Origin: Pseudonocardia broussonetiae
GTDB taxonomy: Bacteria > Actinomycetota > Actinomycetes > Mycobacteriales > Pseudonocardiaceae
Assembly: GCF_013155125.1 (NCBI RefSeq)
Contig: NZ_CP053564.1
Span: 5,649,501-5,713,500, forward strand
DNA: 64,000 nt
Direction: 5' to 3'
Part shown: positions 41,240 to 54,100 of the stretch, piece by piece
Layout of the letters: every line of letters begins with the position of its first letter
Numbering within the stretch: the stretch's first letter is position 1
The notes under the pieces: model-generated
Told to the model about the DNA's origin: nothing
The model's input: the letters and a program-made list of their open reading frames with translations, nothing else
Database searches by the model: none
Position numbers and translations under genes: made by a program

Positions 41240-41734
41240 GTGAGCACGCCCGAACCGCGGCGCATCCGCGTCGGTCACGCCGAGCGCGAGTGGGCCGTCA
41301 CCGAGCTGGGCGAGCACCTCGCCGCGGGCCGGCTCGACCCCGATGAGTACGCCGAGCGCGCCGCCGCGGCGTACTCCGCGCGCACCGACGACGAGCTCGA
41401 CGCCCTGTTCGCCGACCTGCCCCGGCCCTCCGCCGCCGTGGTGCCGGTGTCCTACCCCTCGCCCTACCCGGCGCGGCCGGCCTCCGATGCCCCCTACGGC
41501 GTCGACCTGCGCACCGGCCTGCCGTTCTCCGACCGCAACAAGGTCGTCGCCGGCGTCCTGCAGCTGGTGCTGCCGTTCGGCGTCGGCCGCTTCTACAGCG
41601 GCCACCACGGCATCGGGGTGGCCCAGCTGCTGCTGTCGGTGTTCGGCATCGGGATCCTGTGGGCCTGGGTCGACGGCATCGTGCTGCTCGCCGGGAACCC
41701 GACCGACCCGTACGGCCGGCCGCTGCGCACCTGA
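41240..41734 (+). CDS. DUF1707 and TM2-domain membrane protein
   Basis: 164 residues. Residues ~7-62 are a DUF1707 (SHOCT-like) domain (RIRVGHAEREWAVTELGEHL, GRLDPDEYAERAAAAYSA), then a proline/tyrosine-rich linker. A TM2 domain follows from ~100, with two membrane helices separated by a short turn (KVVAGVLQLVLPFGVGRFYS and AQLLLSVFGIGILWAWVDGI). Function unknown; the DUF1707 part probably mediates protein contact at the membrane. Convergent with the Nudix gene with an 11-base gap. Confidence 0.9.
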   Translation: MSTPEPRRIRVGHAEREWAVTELGEHLAAGRLDPDEYAERAAAAYSARTDDELDALFADLPRPSAAVVPVSYPSPYPARPASDAPYGVDLRTGLPFSDRNKVVAGVLQLVLPFGVGRFYSGHHGIGVAQLLLSVFGIGILWAWVDGIVLLAGNPTDPYGRPLRT

Positions 41735-41744
41735 CGCGCGCCCG

Positions 41745-44077
<2,333 letters not shown>

Positions 44078-44195
44078 TCAGGTTACAGCGGTTCCCCCGC
44101 GGACGGCCGGCGGGGTGCCCGGCTCACCCGATCGCGCCGGACCCCGTCCCCCGAGCCGTCCCCGGGCCGTCGCCGGGCCGTCCCTGCGACCGTCC

Positions 44196-45098
44196 TCAGG
44201 CGACCGGAGCGGCGCCGTCGGCCGCCGTCGCGGCCGAGCCGTAGCGCCCGGCGCGGCCGTCGAGCTGCTCGCGCAGGGCCAGCACCGTCGACACCTGCCC
44301 CGTGCCCGACTGCACGTCGTCGACGGTCGAGAGCGCGGCGGTCACGGTGGAGTCCGCGCGGGCCACCCCGACGGCGCCGGTGGCCTCGGCCGAGCCGGTG
44401 CTGCCGGCCAGCACGGCACCCGCGCCGCGGCGGTCGAGCTCGGCGGCCAGGCGGGCGACGACGGCGGCCGCGTCGGCGGCGTCGAGTCCGGTGAGGGCCC
44501 CGCCGGTGAGCACCACGACGAGCGAGGCGGGCTCCGGGACGTCGCCTGCGGCCACGAAGCCCGCCGTGGTGAGTCCGGTGAGGACCGCGGCCGGGTCGCC
44601 GCCCTCGAGCAGCGCACCGCCGAGCAGCCCGCCGAGCAGGCTGCCGGTGTCGGACGCGGCGGGGAGCTGCGCCCCGGTCGGGAGCAGGCCGGCGGTCAGC
44701 TCGCGGAGCTGGTCGGCGCGGCCCGGGTCGCCGACGGCGTCGGTGAGCGCGACCTCCCCGCTCACGGTCGCGCCCGACTGCCCGAGCAGGGCGACGAGGC
44801 CGTCGCGCGCGGCCGGGTCGGCGCCGGCGGTGACGAGCGTGACGGCGCGCCCGTCGAGCAGGCCGCGGACGGCGGCGGGGCCGACGCGGCGGGCGAACTC
44901 GTCGGAGGCACGGGCGGCGGCGGCGAGGTCGTCGCGCTCGGTGGTGAGCGTCTGCACCTGGCTGCCGAGGTCGTCGCGCTGGGCGGAGACGGCCGACAGC
45001 AGGCGGTCGGACACCCCGCTGGCCCCCAGGACGACGCCCAGGGCCAGCGCGAGGAACACCGCCGCGATCGAGACGACGTGGTAGCGCAGGGAGATCAT
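44196..45098 (-). CDS. steB: SteB/MctB-like membrane protein (DUF3186)
   Basis: 300 residues from the ATG overlapping the steA stop (ATGA). One N-terminal membrane helix (SIAAVFLALALGVVLGASGV), a coiled coil (QRDDLGSQVQTLTTERDDLA), then a large external alanine/glycine/valine-rich domain. Mycobacterial MctB (Rv1698) was reported as a copper-efflux channel, whereas in corynebacteria the homologue SteB acts with SteA in cell separation. The steA neighbour favours the latter role here. Confidence 0.87.
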   Translation of the reverse strand: MISLRYHVVSIAAVFLALALGVVLGASGVSDRLLSAVSAQRDDLGSQVQTLTTERDDLAAAARASDEFARRVGPAAVRGLLDGRAVTLVTAGADPAARDGLVALLGQSGATVSGEVALTDAVGDPGRADQLRELTAGLLPTGAQLPAASDTGSLLGGLLGGALLEGGDPAAVLTGLTTAGFVAAGDVPEPASLVVVLTGGALTGLDAADAAAVVARLAAELDRRGAGAVLAGSTGSAEATGAVGVARADSTVTAALSTVDDVQSGTGQVSTVLALREQLDGRAGRYGSAATAADGAAPVA

Positions 45099-46279
45099 CC
45101 GAACCAGCCCCGCACGGTGCCGACGAGGCCGTTCCAGGCCTGGGCGATCGCGTCGAGCACCGCGTCCCCCGCGTCGGAGACCAGCAGCGCGGCCACGACG
45201 GCCACCACCGCCGCGGCGATCATCAGCACGATCGCGCCGAGCGAGACCCGGCTGCGGTAGAGCGCGGCGATCACCCGCCCGTCGACCAGGATCCCGCCGA
45301 GCTGCAGGCGGGTGAGGAAGGTGGAGGCGTTGCTGCCCGAGCGGCCGCGGTCGAGGAACTCCGCCATGCTCGCCGACAGCCCGACGGTCACCACCATCGA
45401 CGCCCCGTGGTGCGCGGCCAGCAGCAGCGCGAGGTCCTCCGGGTTGCCCGAGCTGGGGAACGTGACGGCGCCGGTGCCGAGGTCCTGCACGCGGTGCAGG
45501 CCCGGCGCCTGGCCGTCGGCGAAGGCGGGGACGACGACGTCGGCGCCGCTGGTCAGCGCCTCGTTCGACACCTCGCCGGGGTTGCCGACGATGAGCGCGG
45601 GCGAGTGCCCGGCGGCGAGCAGCGCGTCGGCGCCCGCCCCGACCCCGACGAGCACGGGCCGGTACTCGCGGATGTAGTTGCGCAGCTTGGCGAGGTCGGC
45701 GACGTGGTCGTACCCGGCGGCGACGACGAGCACCTGACGCCCGGCCAGGTCCACGTCGACGTCGGGCACCCCGGCACCGTCGAGCAGCAGCGCGCGCTCG
45801 CGGCGCATGAACTCGATGGTGTTGGCGGCGAACGCCTCGAGCTGGTGGGTCAGCCCGGAGCGGGCCTCGACCAGCGCGTCGGCCACCGAGTCGGCGTCCT
45901 GCTCGACACCCTCGCCGACCTGCATCTCGCCCAGGTACAGCACGCCGTCGAGCAGGCGCAGCTTGCTGCCGTCGCGGACGGCGTGCAGCACCCCGTCGCC
46001 CACGTTGTCGACGAGCGGGATCCCGGCGGCCACCAGCACCTCGGGCCCGAGGTTGGGGAAGCGCCCCGAGATCGACGGCGAGGCGTTGACGACGGCGGCG
46101 ACGTCGGCGGCCACCAGCGCGTCGGCGGTGGCGCGGTCGAGGTCGATCTGGTCGAGCACCGCGATCTCCCCCGCCTTCACCCGGCGCAGGAGGGCGTCGG
46201 TGCGGCGGTCGACGCGGGCGATCCCGGAGATCCCGGGCAGCTCGGGGCGAGTGCGGTGCAGCAGGCCGGACAACTTCAT
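45095..46279 (-). CDS. steA: SteA, cytokinetic-ring-associated protein
   Basis: 394 residues. N-terminal two thirds resemble a thiamin-pyrophosphokinase-like Rossmann domain (AVLDQIDLDRATADALVAAD, GRFPNLGPEVLVAAGIPLVD, QVLVVAAGYDHVADLAKLRN, LIVGNPGEVSNEAL). The C-terminus has one transmembrane helix (LGAIVLMIAAAVVAVVAALL) and a short external tail. Together with SteB it is implicated in daughter-cell separation in Corynebacteriales. Confidence 0.9.
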   Translation of the reverse strand: MKLSGLLHRTRPELPGISGIARVDRRTDALLRRVKAGEIAVLDQIDLDRATADALVAADVAAVVNASPSISGRFPNLGPEVLVAAGIPLVDNVGDGVLHAVRDGSKLRLLDGVLYLGEMQVGEGVEQDADSVADALVEARSGLTHQLEAFAANTIEFMRRERALLLDGAGVPDVDVDLAGRQVLVVAAGYDHVADLAKLRNYIREYRPVLVGVGAGADALLAAGHSPALIVGNPGEVSNEALTSGADVVVPAFADGQAPGLHRVQDLGTGAVTFPSSGNPEDLALLLAAHHGASMVVTVGLSASMAEFLDRGRSGSNASTFLTRLQLGGILVDGRVIAALYRSRVSLGAIVLMIAAAVVAVVAALLVSDAGDAVLDAIAQAWNGLVGTVRGWFG

Positions 46280-46342
46280 GCACGCACTGTGACACCGGGT
46301 GGACCGAGGGCCAGGAAGGCACGCCGGACCGTCACCCCAGCG

Positions 46343-48157
46343 TCACCGTGTCCGTTTCGCGGCCCCCTTGCGCGCCGCACCGCGCTTCGCCGCCGGGGCG
46401 CGGTCGGCCTCGCGGTGGGCGCGGGCCGCGCCGAGCAGCTCCTCGGCGTGGGCGCGGCCGGTGTCGGTGTCGTCGAGCCCGGCGAGCATCCGGGCCAGCT
46501 CGACGATCCGGTCGCCCTCGGCCAGCGTGCGCACCCGGCTGCGCGCGCGGTCGGTTCCCGCGCCCGTGGGCACCGACTTGTCGACGACGAGGTGCCGGTC
46601 GGCGTAGGCCGCCACCTGGGGCAGGTGCGTCACCACGATCACCTGGTGGCGCGCGGCGAGGCGGGCCAGGCGACGCCCGATCTCCACCGCGGCGCGCCCG
46701 CCGACCCCGGCGTCGACCTCGTCGAACACCATCGTCGGCACCGGGTCGGCCCCGGCCAGCGCCACCTCCAGCGCCAGCATCACCCGCGACAGCTCGCCGC
46801 CGGACGCCCCCTTGTGCAGCGGCTGCGGCGTGGCCCCGCCGTGCGCCACCAGCCGCAGCTCCACGTCGTCGACGCCGGTGGTGCCGGCCGTGAGCCGCAG
46901 CCCGCCGACCGTGAGCGCGTCGGGGGCGTCGGGCCCGGCCGGGCGCGGCCGCACGTCGACCAGCAGCCGGGCGTCGGCCATCGCGAGCCCGCCCAGCTCC
47001 GCGGTGGTGCCGGCGGCCAGGCGCTCCGCGGCCTCGACCCGCGCGGCCGTGACCTCCTCGGCGTGCCCGGCCAGCTCCTCGGCGAGCGCGTCGCGGCGCT
47101 CGGCGAGCAGGCCGAGCGTCTCCTCGGAGGTGTCGAGCCCGTCGAGGCGCCCGCGGGCCTCCTCGGCCCAGGCGAGCACGCCGTCGACGTCGGCGGCGTA
47201 CTTGCGCGTGAGCGCCTTGAGCTCGGCCTGCCGCGACAGCACCGCCGCGAGCCGCTCGGGGTCGGCGTCGAGCCGGCCCAGGTAGTCGGTGAGCTCGGCC
47301 CCCACGTCGGCGAGCAGGGCCAGCACCTCCCCCAGCCGGGCGTCGAGCGCGGCGAGCTCGTCGTCGCCCGACCCGGCGAGGCGGTGGCGCGCGTCGCCGA
47401 TCAGCGCGAGCGCCGCGGGCGCGTCCGGGTCGCCCTCCTCCGCCCCGACGAGCGCGACCTGCGCGAGGACGGCCACCTCGCGCAGCTCGTCGGCCGCGGC
47501 GAGGCGGCGGGCCTGGGCCTGGAGCTCGGAGTCCTCCCCCGGCTGCGGGTCGACGGCGCCGATCTCGGTGAGCCCGTGGCGCAGCAGGTCGGCCTCCTGC
47601 GCCATCCGCCGGGCGCCGTCGCGCCGCTCCACCAGCTCGGCGGCCACCTTCTGCCACTCCGCCCGCACCGACCGGTAGCGCGCGAGCGGGCCCGCGACCG
47701 CGTCGCCGGCGAACCGGTCGAGCAGGGCGCGCTGCTCGGCCGGGCGCAGCAGCCGCAGCTGGTCGTTCTGGCCGTGCACCGCCAGCGTGGCCTCGGCCAG
47801 CCGCGAGAGCACCCCGACCGGCACCGACCGCCCGCCCAGGTGCGCCCGCGACCGCCCGTCGGCCCCCACCGTGCGGACCGCGATCAGCGTGCCGTCCTCG
47901 TCGGCGTCGGCCCCCACCTCGTCGGCGACGGCCAGCGCTGCCTCCCCGGCGGCGAACCGGCCCTCGACCACCGCCCGCTTGGCCCCCTCCTGGACCCGTG
48001 ACGCGTCCGCGCGCCCGCCGCCGAGCAGCGACAGCCCGGTGACCACCATCGTCTTGCCCGCGCCGGTCTCCCCCGTGAGCACGGTGAGCCCGGGATCGAG
48101 CTCGAGGGTGGCGTCGTCGATCACGCCGAGCCCCTGGATCCGCATCTCGGCCAGCAT
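46343..48157 (-). CDS. recN: DNA repair protein RecN
   Basis: 604 residues; SMC-like ATPase. Walker A in LTGETGAGKTMVVTGLSLLG, Q-loop HGQNDQLRLL, two coiled-coil arms around the centre (DELREVAVLAQ to YLGRLDADPERLAAVLSRQA), signature LHKGASGGELSRVMLALEVA and Walker B PTMVFDEVDAGVGG. The C-terminus is lysine/alanine-rich. Holds broken ends during double-strand break repair. Confidence 0.96.
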   Translation of the reverse strand: MLAEMRIQGLGVIDDATLELDPGLTVLTGETGAGKTMVVTGLSLLGGGRADASRVQEGAKRAVVEGRFAAGEAALAVADEVGADADEDGTLIAVRTVGADGRSRAHLGGRSVPVGVLSRLAEATLAVHGQNDQLRLLRPAEQRALLDRFAGDAVAGPLARYRSVRAEWQKVAAELVERRDGARRMAQEADLLRHGLTEIGAVDPQPGEDSELQAQARRLAAADELREVAVLAQVALVGAEEGDPDAPAALALIGDARHRLAGSGDDELAALDARLGEVLALLADVGAELTDYLGRLDADPERLAAVLSRQAELKALTRKYAADVDGVLAWAEEARGRLDGLDTSEETLGLLAERRDALAEELAGHAEEVTAARVEAAERLAAGTTAELGGLAMADARLLVDVRPRPAGPDAPDALTVGGLRLTAGTTGVDDVELRLVAHGGATPQPLHKGASGGELSRVMLALEVALAGADPVPTMVFDEVDAGVGGRAAVEIGRRLARLAARHQVIVVTHLPQVAAYADRHLVVDKSVPTGAGTDRARSRVRTLAEGDRIVELARMLAGLDDTDTGRAHAEELLGAARAHREADRAPAAKRGAARKGAAKRTR

Positions 48158-48207
48158 GTGTCGGAGGGTACGGGCGCCCCCCGACAGTTCCGGACGAGGA
48201 GGGCCGG

Positions 48208-49119
48208 CTACGGCTTCGGAGCCCCGCGCCAGCCGCGGACCGGCAGGTCGAACTTGCGGACGAGCCGGTCGGCGAAGGGCTGCCCGTCCAGGCGCACCAT
48301 CCGCACCCCCTGCTCCCCGCGGGAGAGCTCCACGCGCGCCCCGGGCGGCAGCTCGACGAGGCGGCGGCCGTCGCAGTCGAGCACCGCGGGCGGCCCGTTC
48401 GCGTCGATCTCCACGGCCACCTGCGAGTCCGGGGAGATCACCATCGGCCGGGCGAACAGCGCGTGCGCGTTGCTCGGCACCAGCAGCAGCGCCTCCACCT
48501 GCGGCCACACCAGCGGCCCGCCCGCGGAGAACGCGTACGCCGTGGAGCCGGTGGGCGTCGCGCAGAGCACGCCGTCGCAGCCGAACGCCGACACCGGCCG
48601 GCCGTCGACCTCCAGCACCACCTCGAGGATGCGCTCGCGCGTGCTCTTCTCGACGGCGGCCTCGTTGAGCGCCCAGGTGCGCGCCAGGACGTCGCCGTTG
48701 CGACGGGCGACGGCGTCGAGCGTCATCCGCTCCTCGACCCGGTAGCCGCCGGCGACGATGAGGTCGAGGGCCTCGCCGAGCGAGTCCTGCTCGGCCTCGG
48801 CCAGGAACCCCACCCGCCCGAGGTTGACGCCCAGCAGCGGCACCCCCACCGGGCGGGCCATCTCCGCGGCGCGCAGCAGCGTGCCGTCGCCGCCGAGGAC
48901 CAGCACGACCTCCGCGCCCTCCGCGCACCCCGGGCGCCCGTCGACGATCCGGGGGGCGAGCGACGCGGGCAGGTCGCCGTCGCCGACCTCGGCCCACTCC
49001 TCGCCGATCACCCGGAGCCGGATGCCGTCGGCGGCGAGCCGGGCCGCGACCGCCGCGGCCGTGCGCCGGTTCGTCTCCCGCCCGGTGTGCAGGACGAGGA
49101 CGACCTCCCGGGGCGTCAC
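48208..49119 (-). CDS. nadK: NAD kinase
   Basis: 303 residues; GTG start overlapping the tlyA stop. ATP/NAD-binding GGDGTLLRAA, LGVNLGRVGFLAE, ALNEAAVEKSTRERILE, CDGVLCATPTGSTAYAFSAG and SRPMVISPDS-like segments are diagnostic. Phosphorylates NAD to NADP. The tlyA-nadK-recN order is standard for actinobacteria. Confidence 0.97.
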   Translation of the reverse strand: MTPREVVLVLHTGRETNRRTAAAVAARLAADGIRLRVIGEEWAEVGDGDLPASLAPRIVDGRPGCAEGAEVVLVLGGDGTLLRAAEMARPVGVPLLGVNLGRVGFLAEAEQDSLGEALDLIVAGGYRVEERMTLDAVARRNGDVLARTWALNEAAVEKSTRERILEVVLEVDGRPVSAFGCDGVLCATPTGSTAYAFSAGGPLVWPQVEALLLVPSNAHALFARPMVISPDSQVAVEIDANGPPAVLDCDGRRLVELPPGARVELSRGEQGVRMVRLDGQPFADRLVRKFDLPVRGWRGAPKP

Positions 49120-49913
49120 GCCGGCCCCTGCTCGACCGCGCGGGCGAGCACGTCGTCGCCGGCGTCCTCGCCGGTGCGGGCCAGCAGCAGGAAGTACTCG
49201 ACGTTGCCCGACGGGCCGGGCAGCGGGCTCGCCTGCGCCCCGCGCAGCACCAGCCCGAGCGCCCGCGCGGCCGCCGCGACGTCGACGAGCGCGGAGCGGC
49301 GCAGCGCCGGGTCGCGCACGACCCCGCCGGACCCCAGCCGCTCGCGCCCCACCTCGAACTGCGGCTTCACCATCGGCAGCAGCACGCCGTCGGTGCAGGC
49401 CGCGAGCGCGGGCAGGACCGTGCGCAGGGAGATGAAGGACAGATCGGCGACGGTCACCGCGACCGTCCCGCCGATGTCGTCGGGGGTGAGCGCGCGGACG
49501 TTGGTGCGGTCGTGCACCCGCACGCGCCCGTCGCTGCGCAGCCGCCACACGAGCTGCCCGTAGCCGACGTCGACGGCCACGACCTCGGCCGCGCCCCGGT
49601 CGAGCAGCACGTCGGTGAAACCGCCGGTGGAGGCGCCGGCGTCGAGGCAGCGGGCGCCGGACACGTCGACGTCGAGGGCGTCCAGGGCGCCGATCAGCTT
49701 GTGCGCGCCGCGGGAGGCCCACTCGCGCTCGCCGGTCTCGCGGACGACGACCGGGGTGTCGCGGTCGACGACGGTGGCGGGCTTGCCGGCCACCACGCCG
49801 TGGACGGTGACGAGCCCCTGCTCGACCAGCTCGGCCGCCTGCTGCCGCGACCGGGCCAGGCCCCGCCGCACCAGCTCCGCGTCCAGCCGGGCCCGGGTGA
49901 CCACCCGCGTCAC
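49116..49913 (-). CDS. tlyA: TlyA-family rRNA 2'-O-methyltransferase
   Basis: 265 residues. N-terminal S4 domain (RLDAELVRRGLARSRQQAAE), linker, then a class I methyltransferase fold with SAM loop LDAGASTGGFTDVLLDRGA and DLSFISLRTVLPAL; the C-terminal PLPGPSGNVEYFLLL is conserved. It 2'-O-methylates cytidines in 16S and 23S rRNA; loss confers capreomycin resistance in mycobacteria. The GTG overlaps the stop of a small upstream gene. Confidence 0.95.
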   Translation of the reverse strand: MTRVVTRARLDAELVRRGLARSRQQAAELVEQGLVTVHGVVAGKPATVVDRDTPVVVRETGEREWASRGAHKLIGALDALDVDVSGARCLDAGASTGGFTDVLLDRGAAEVVAVDVGYGQLVWRLRSDGRVRVHDRTNVRALTPDDIGGTVAVTVADLSFISLRTVLPALAACTDGVLLPMVKPQFEVGRERLGSGGVVRDPALRRSALVDVAAAARALGLVLRGAQASPLPGPSGNVEYFLLLARTGEDAGDDVLARAVEQGPA

Positions 49914-50095
49914 GCCGAGCCCGCGGCCAGCGCGTCGCCCAGCGCGGTGTGCACCCGCTCGTAGGCGTCGACGTGCTCCGCGAGCGGGCGCTCGGCCAGG
50001 GCGTCGAGGCCGGCCATCGCCGCGGCGACGGCCGCGCGCGGGTCGGGCCCGCGCGGGTCGGTCGGGCGGGGGGGTCCCGGGATCGGGACGGTCAT
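49910..50095 (-). CDS. Small conserved protein between HAD and tlyA genes
   Basis: 61 residues, coupled at both ends (ATGA with the upstream HAD gene, GTGA with tlyA). A proline-rich start (MTVPIPGPPRPTDPRG) is followed by one amphipathic helical segment AAMAGLDALAERPLAEHVDA and YERVHTALGDAL. Small proteins with this helical signature occur at the same position in other actinobacteria; function unknown, perhaps a regulator or accessory of TlyA. Confidence 0.8.
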   Translation of the reverse strand: MTVPIPGPPRPTDPRGPDPRAAVAAAMAGLDALAERPLAEHVDAYERVHTALGDALAAGSA

Positions 50096-51132
50096 GGTCG
50101 GGCTCCGGCCGGGTCGGGGGTGTCGGCTCCCGCCACGGTAGCCGGGACGAGCCCCAGCTCGCCGAGGACCCGCATAGCCCCCTCACCCGACGGTGAGACG
50201 CGCGCCGGCCCGCCGCCCGCGGCCCAGTGCGCCGCGCACAGGGCGCGCAGCGCATCGAGCGCGTGGCCGTCGCCGGAGAGCTCCAGGCCCCCGTCGGACG
50301 CCCGCACGTCCCACCCGGGGCGCGGCCCCGGGGCCAGCTCGTCGGCGGGCAGCGCCAGCGCGGCCATGTCGGCGCCGATCAGGTCCGGGCGCAGCGCGGG
50401 CGGCGCGCCCAGCAGCTCGGTGGCGTCGGAGACGCCGGTGAGCACCAGCAGCGTGGTCATCCCGGCGGCGCGGCCGCCCTCGACGTCGGTGTCCAGGCGG
50501 TCACCGATCATCAGCGGGTTCCGCGCGCCCGAGCGGCTCGCGGCCTCGTGCAGCAGCGCGGGCGCGGGCTTGCCCGCCACCTGCGGCTCCCGCCCCGACG
50601 CCATGCGCAGGGCGGCCACCATCGACCCGTTGCCGGGCAGCGGCCCGCGCTCGGTGGGCAGGGTCGGGTCGACGTTGCACGCCACCCAGACCGCCCCCGC
50701 CCGCAGCGCGACCGTGGCCTCGGCCAGCACCCGCCAGCCCGTCTCCGGGTTGTGGCCCTGCACGACGGCGGCGGCCTCCGCGGCGTCGGCGGTGACCGTG
50801 AGCCCGACCCGCGTCACCTCCTCGGCGAGCGCCTCGGTGCCCACGACCAGCACCGCCGCACGCGGCGGGAGCTGCGCGGCGAGCATGGTCGCGGCGGCCT
50901 GCGAGCTGGCGACGACCTCCCGCTCGGTGGCGGGGAACCCCAGCTCCACCAGGTGCGCGGCCACGTCGACCGGCCGGCGGGAGGCGTTGTTGGTGACGTA
51001 CATCGTCGCTAGGCCCCGCTCCTGCGCCGCCAGCACGGCCTCCACCGCCCCCGGCACCGCGACCGCGCCGCGGTAGAGGGTGCCGTCGAGGTCGGCGAGC
51101 AGGACGTCGTGCCGGTCCAGCGGGGTGGTCAC
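50092..51132 (-). CDS. HAD-IIA family sugar/nucleotide phosphatase (NagD-like)
   Basis: 346 residues. Motif I LLADLDGTLYRGAVAVPGAV, motif II VTNNASRRP, motif III lysine in VAGKPAPALLHEAA, motif IV MIGDRLDTDVEGGRAAGM. The cap domain is C2-type. A short extra C-terminal domain (GWDVRASDGGLELSGDG...) is typical of the actinobacterial version. Substrate unknown; NagD relatives act on nucleotides and phosphoglycolate. Confidence 0.92.
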   Translation of the reverse strand: MTTPLDRHDVLLADLDGTLYRGAVAVPGAVEAVLAAQERGLATMYVTNNASRRPVDVAAHLVELGFPATEREVVASSQAAATMLAAQLPPRAAVLVVGTEALAEEVTRVGLTVTADAAEAAAVVQGHNPETGWRVLAEATVALRAGAVWVACNVDPTLPTERGPLPGNGSMVAALRMASGREPQVAGKPAPALLHEAASRSGARNPLMIGDRLDTDVEGGRAAGMTTLLVLTGVSDATELLGAPPALRPDLIGADMAALALPADELAPGPRPGWDVRASDGGLELSGDGHALDALRALCAAHWAAGGGPARVSPSGEGAMRVLGELGLVPATVAGADTPDPAGARP

Positions 51133-54100
51133 CGGGAGGTGCCCCCCGTCCCGTCCGCCTCGTCCGGCTCCTGCGCCGGGCTCGCCGGCTCGGCGACGTC
51201 GTCGGCCTCGTCGGCCTCCACCACGACCTCGTCCGCCGCCGACCCCACCGGCTCGGTGGTGACCACGTCGGCCGGCACCTCGACGACGACCTCGTCGACC
51301 GGTGCAGCGGTGACGGGGACGTCGACGACGGGGACCTCGACCGCGGCCGCTTCGCTCTCGACACCGTCGGTCGGTCCGTCGATCGGGCCCTCGTCGACCG
51401 GGCCGTCGGCGGCCACGCCCTCGTCAGCCTCGACTTCGTCATCCGGCCCATCGGCCGCGACCCCGTCGACCACAGCCTCGTCGACAGCCTCCTCGACCAG
51501 CGCGTCGTCGACCACGGGCTCCTCGCCCGCCAGGTCCTCGACCGGCTCCTCCACCGCGGCCGTCCCAGCCCCAGCCCCGTCGGCCAGCTCCTCGACCTGG
51601 TCGAGGTCGGCCTCGTCCGCCACCGGGTCGCCCACCGGATCCTCGGCCTCGGCGGCGGGCTCGACCTCCACGACGACGTCCCCGTCCTCCACCCCGAAGG
51701 CGAAGTCGTCGGCGTCGTCCGGGTCCTCGCCGGTGATCTCGGCGATGCGGCCCATGGCGTCGGTCTCGCCCTCGGCGTCGGCGTCGGCCGCGTGCACGAA
51801 CCACTGCAGCGCGTCGGACTCGCGCCCGGCGGCCAGCAGGTTGTCGGCGTAGGCGTAGAACAGCCGCGGGCTCCAGGGCTCGCGCCGCGTGGGCTCGAGC
51901 TCCGGGAGCTGCAGGCCGACGACCGCGGCGTCGAGCTCACCGAGGTCGCGCCGCGCACCGGCCGCCACGATGGCCAGCTCGATCCGCTCGGCCGTGCCCA
52001 GCTCGGACGCCTCCGGCCCGCGCGCGATGTCGATCGCCCGCTCGGGGCGCCCGAGGGCGCGCTCGATGTCGGCCATCACGGGCAGGTGCACCGGCCCGCC
52101 GCCCATCCGCCGGGCCGCGCGGAGCTCCGCGAGCGCCTCGGCCCACTCCCCCGCGTGGTACGCCGTGATCCCGGCGGCCTCGCGGACCACCGCGATCCGC
52201 GACGCCCTCCGCCTCGCGTACCGCGCGTGCTCCAGGGCGAGCTCGGGGTCCTCCTCGACGAGGGTCCCCGCCGCCACGAGGTGCCGCGCGACGCTGTCGG
52301 CGGTGTCCTTCTGCAGCCCGCGCAGGTCGCGGCGGACCTCCGGGTCGAGCGCCGCCACGGTGAACTCGTCGCTCAGCGCGGGCTCCGCGACGAACGACGC
52401 CCGCGCCGACTCCGGCACCCCCGCCCGCTCACGGGCACCGCCCGTGGCCGGGCGCCGGTCGTCGGACCGGCGGTCGGTGCGGCGGTCGCCCGAGGGGCGG
52501 TCGGAGCGTCCGGTCCGCTCGGCGAAGGGGCGGCCCGCGGACGAGCCGCGGTCCGGCCGGTCCCCCGACCGCGCCGGCCGACGGTCCGCGCTGTCGCGCC
52601 GGGGCCCGTCCTCGCGGCGCTCGCGGTACGGGCGGTCCGACGCCGGACGGTCCGATCCGGCCCGGTCCGCACGCGGGCGGTCCGATGCGGGACGGTCCGA
52701 GGTGGGGCGGTCGGAGACGGGACGGTCGGACCTCGCGCGATCCGAGGCCGAGCGGTCGTACGACGGCCGGTCCGAGGCGGGGCGGTCGGACGTGGGACGG
52801 CTGGATGCCGGGCGGTCGGACGTCGTGCGTGACGGCCGGTCGTCCCGACGGTCCCCTACCGGGCGGGACCCGGCGCGCTCGTCGTCACGACGCGGAGCGC
52901 GGTCGTCGCGCCCGCCCTGGTGGCCCCCGGAGCGCTGGCCCGAGCCCTGGTACCCACCGCGGTCGCCGCGCGAACCCCTGTCGTCACGAGGGCTGTCGTC
53001 ACGGGAACCCTGGTACCCGGAGCGCCGGTCGTCCCGGTTGCCCTGGTAGCCGGCACGACGCTCCTCGCGGTTGCCCGTCTGCGATCCCGCGTCGTCCCGT
53101 GATCCCTTGTAGCCGGCGCCCTGGTAGCCGGCTCCCTTGCCGCCCGAGCCCTGGTAACCGGATCCCTGGTAGCCGGAGCCGCGCCGGTCCGCAGACCCCT
53201 GGCCGCCGCCGGACCCCTGGTAGCCGGACGAGCGCGGCCGGTCGGACGATCCCTGGTAGCCACCGGTCCCCTCGCGGTCGGACGAGCCCCGGTACCCACC
53301 GGAGCCGCCCGACGGACGGTCGGAGCCGGGACGACGGTCGGACGAGCCGGACCGACCCCGGTCGTCGCGACCCTGGTAGCCGCCGCTGCGGCCGGCCGGG
53401 CGGTCGTCGCGCGCCGGACGTCGGTCGTCGGAGCGATCGCCTCGGGGTGCGGAGCCGCCGTCGCGCCGGTCGCCACCCGGACGGTCACCGCCACGCGAGT
53501 CCGGACGGGACCGGTCGCTCCACGTGCTGCGAGCCGGACGGTCCGAGCCCCCCGTCGTGCCGCCGGTGCGCTCCTTGCCGCCGTAGCCGCCCCTGCGGTC
53601 GTCGGAGCCCCCGCGGCGGTCGTCGGACCGTGCGGGACCGTCGGAGCGCCAGCCGGAGCCACCGCGGGTGTCGGGACGTCCACCGCCGCCACCGCGGTAG
53701 CCGCGGTCGTCACGCGCACCGCGGTCGTCGCGCGATCCGCGGTCGTCCCGGGACGGTGCACCGCGTCCACCGCGGTCGTCGTCATGCCGGGCGCCGCCGT
53801 AGGAGGGCCGGTCGCCGCGCGAACCGCCGTCGTCCTTCCGGGAGTAGCCGCCGCCAGACCGCCCGCCGGCGTACCCGCCCCCCTGGGGACGGTCGTCACG
53901 CCGCCGGTCCGACGAGCCACGCGCGCGGGAGTCGGACCAGCCGCTCCCCACGCCGCCGGAACCGCCGGCCCCACCACTGCGACGGGAATCGCCACGGGAA
54001 TCACGGCCGGAACCGGATCCACCTCGCGACGGGTTTCCGCGTCGTTCTCCACCTGATCGATCTTGTCGTGCCGGGGAGCCGCCGCGATCATCCCGTCGCG

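Noticed and set aside
52640..53300. Treating the coding repeats as a separate noncoding satellite
   Set aside because: The repeats stay in frame over the whole stretch and encode coherent low-complexity peptide units, so they belong to the large protein gene.
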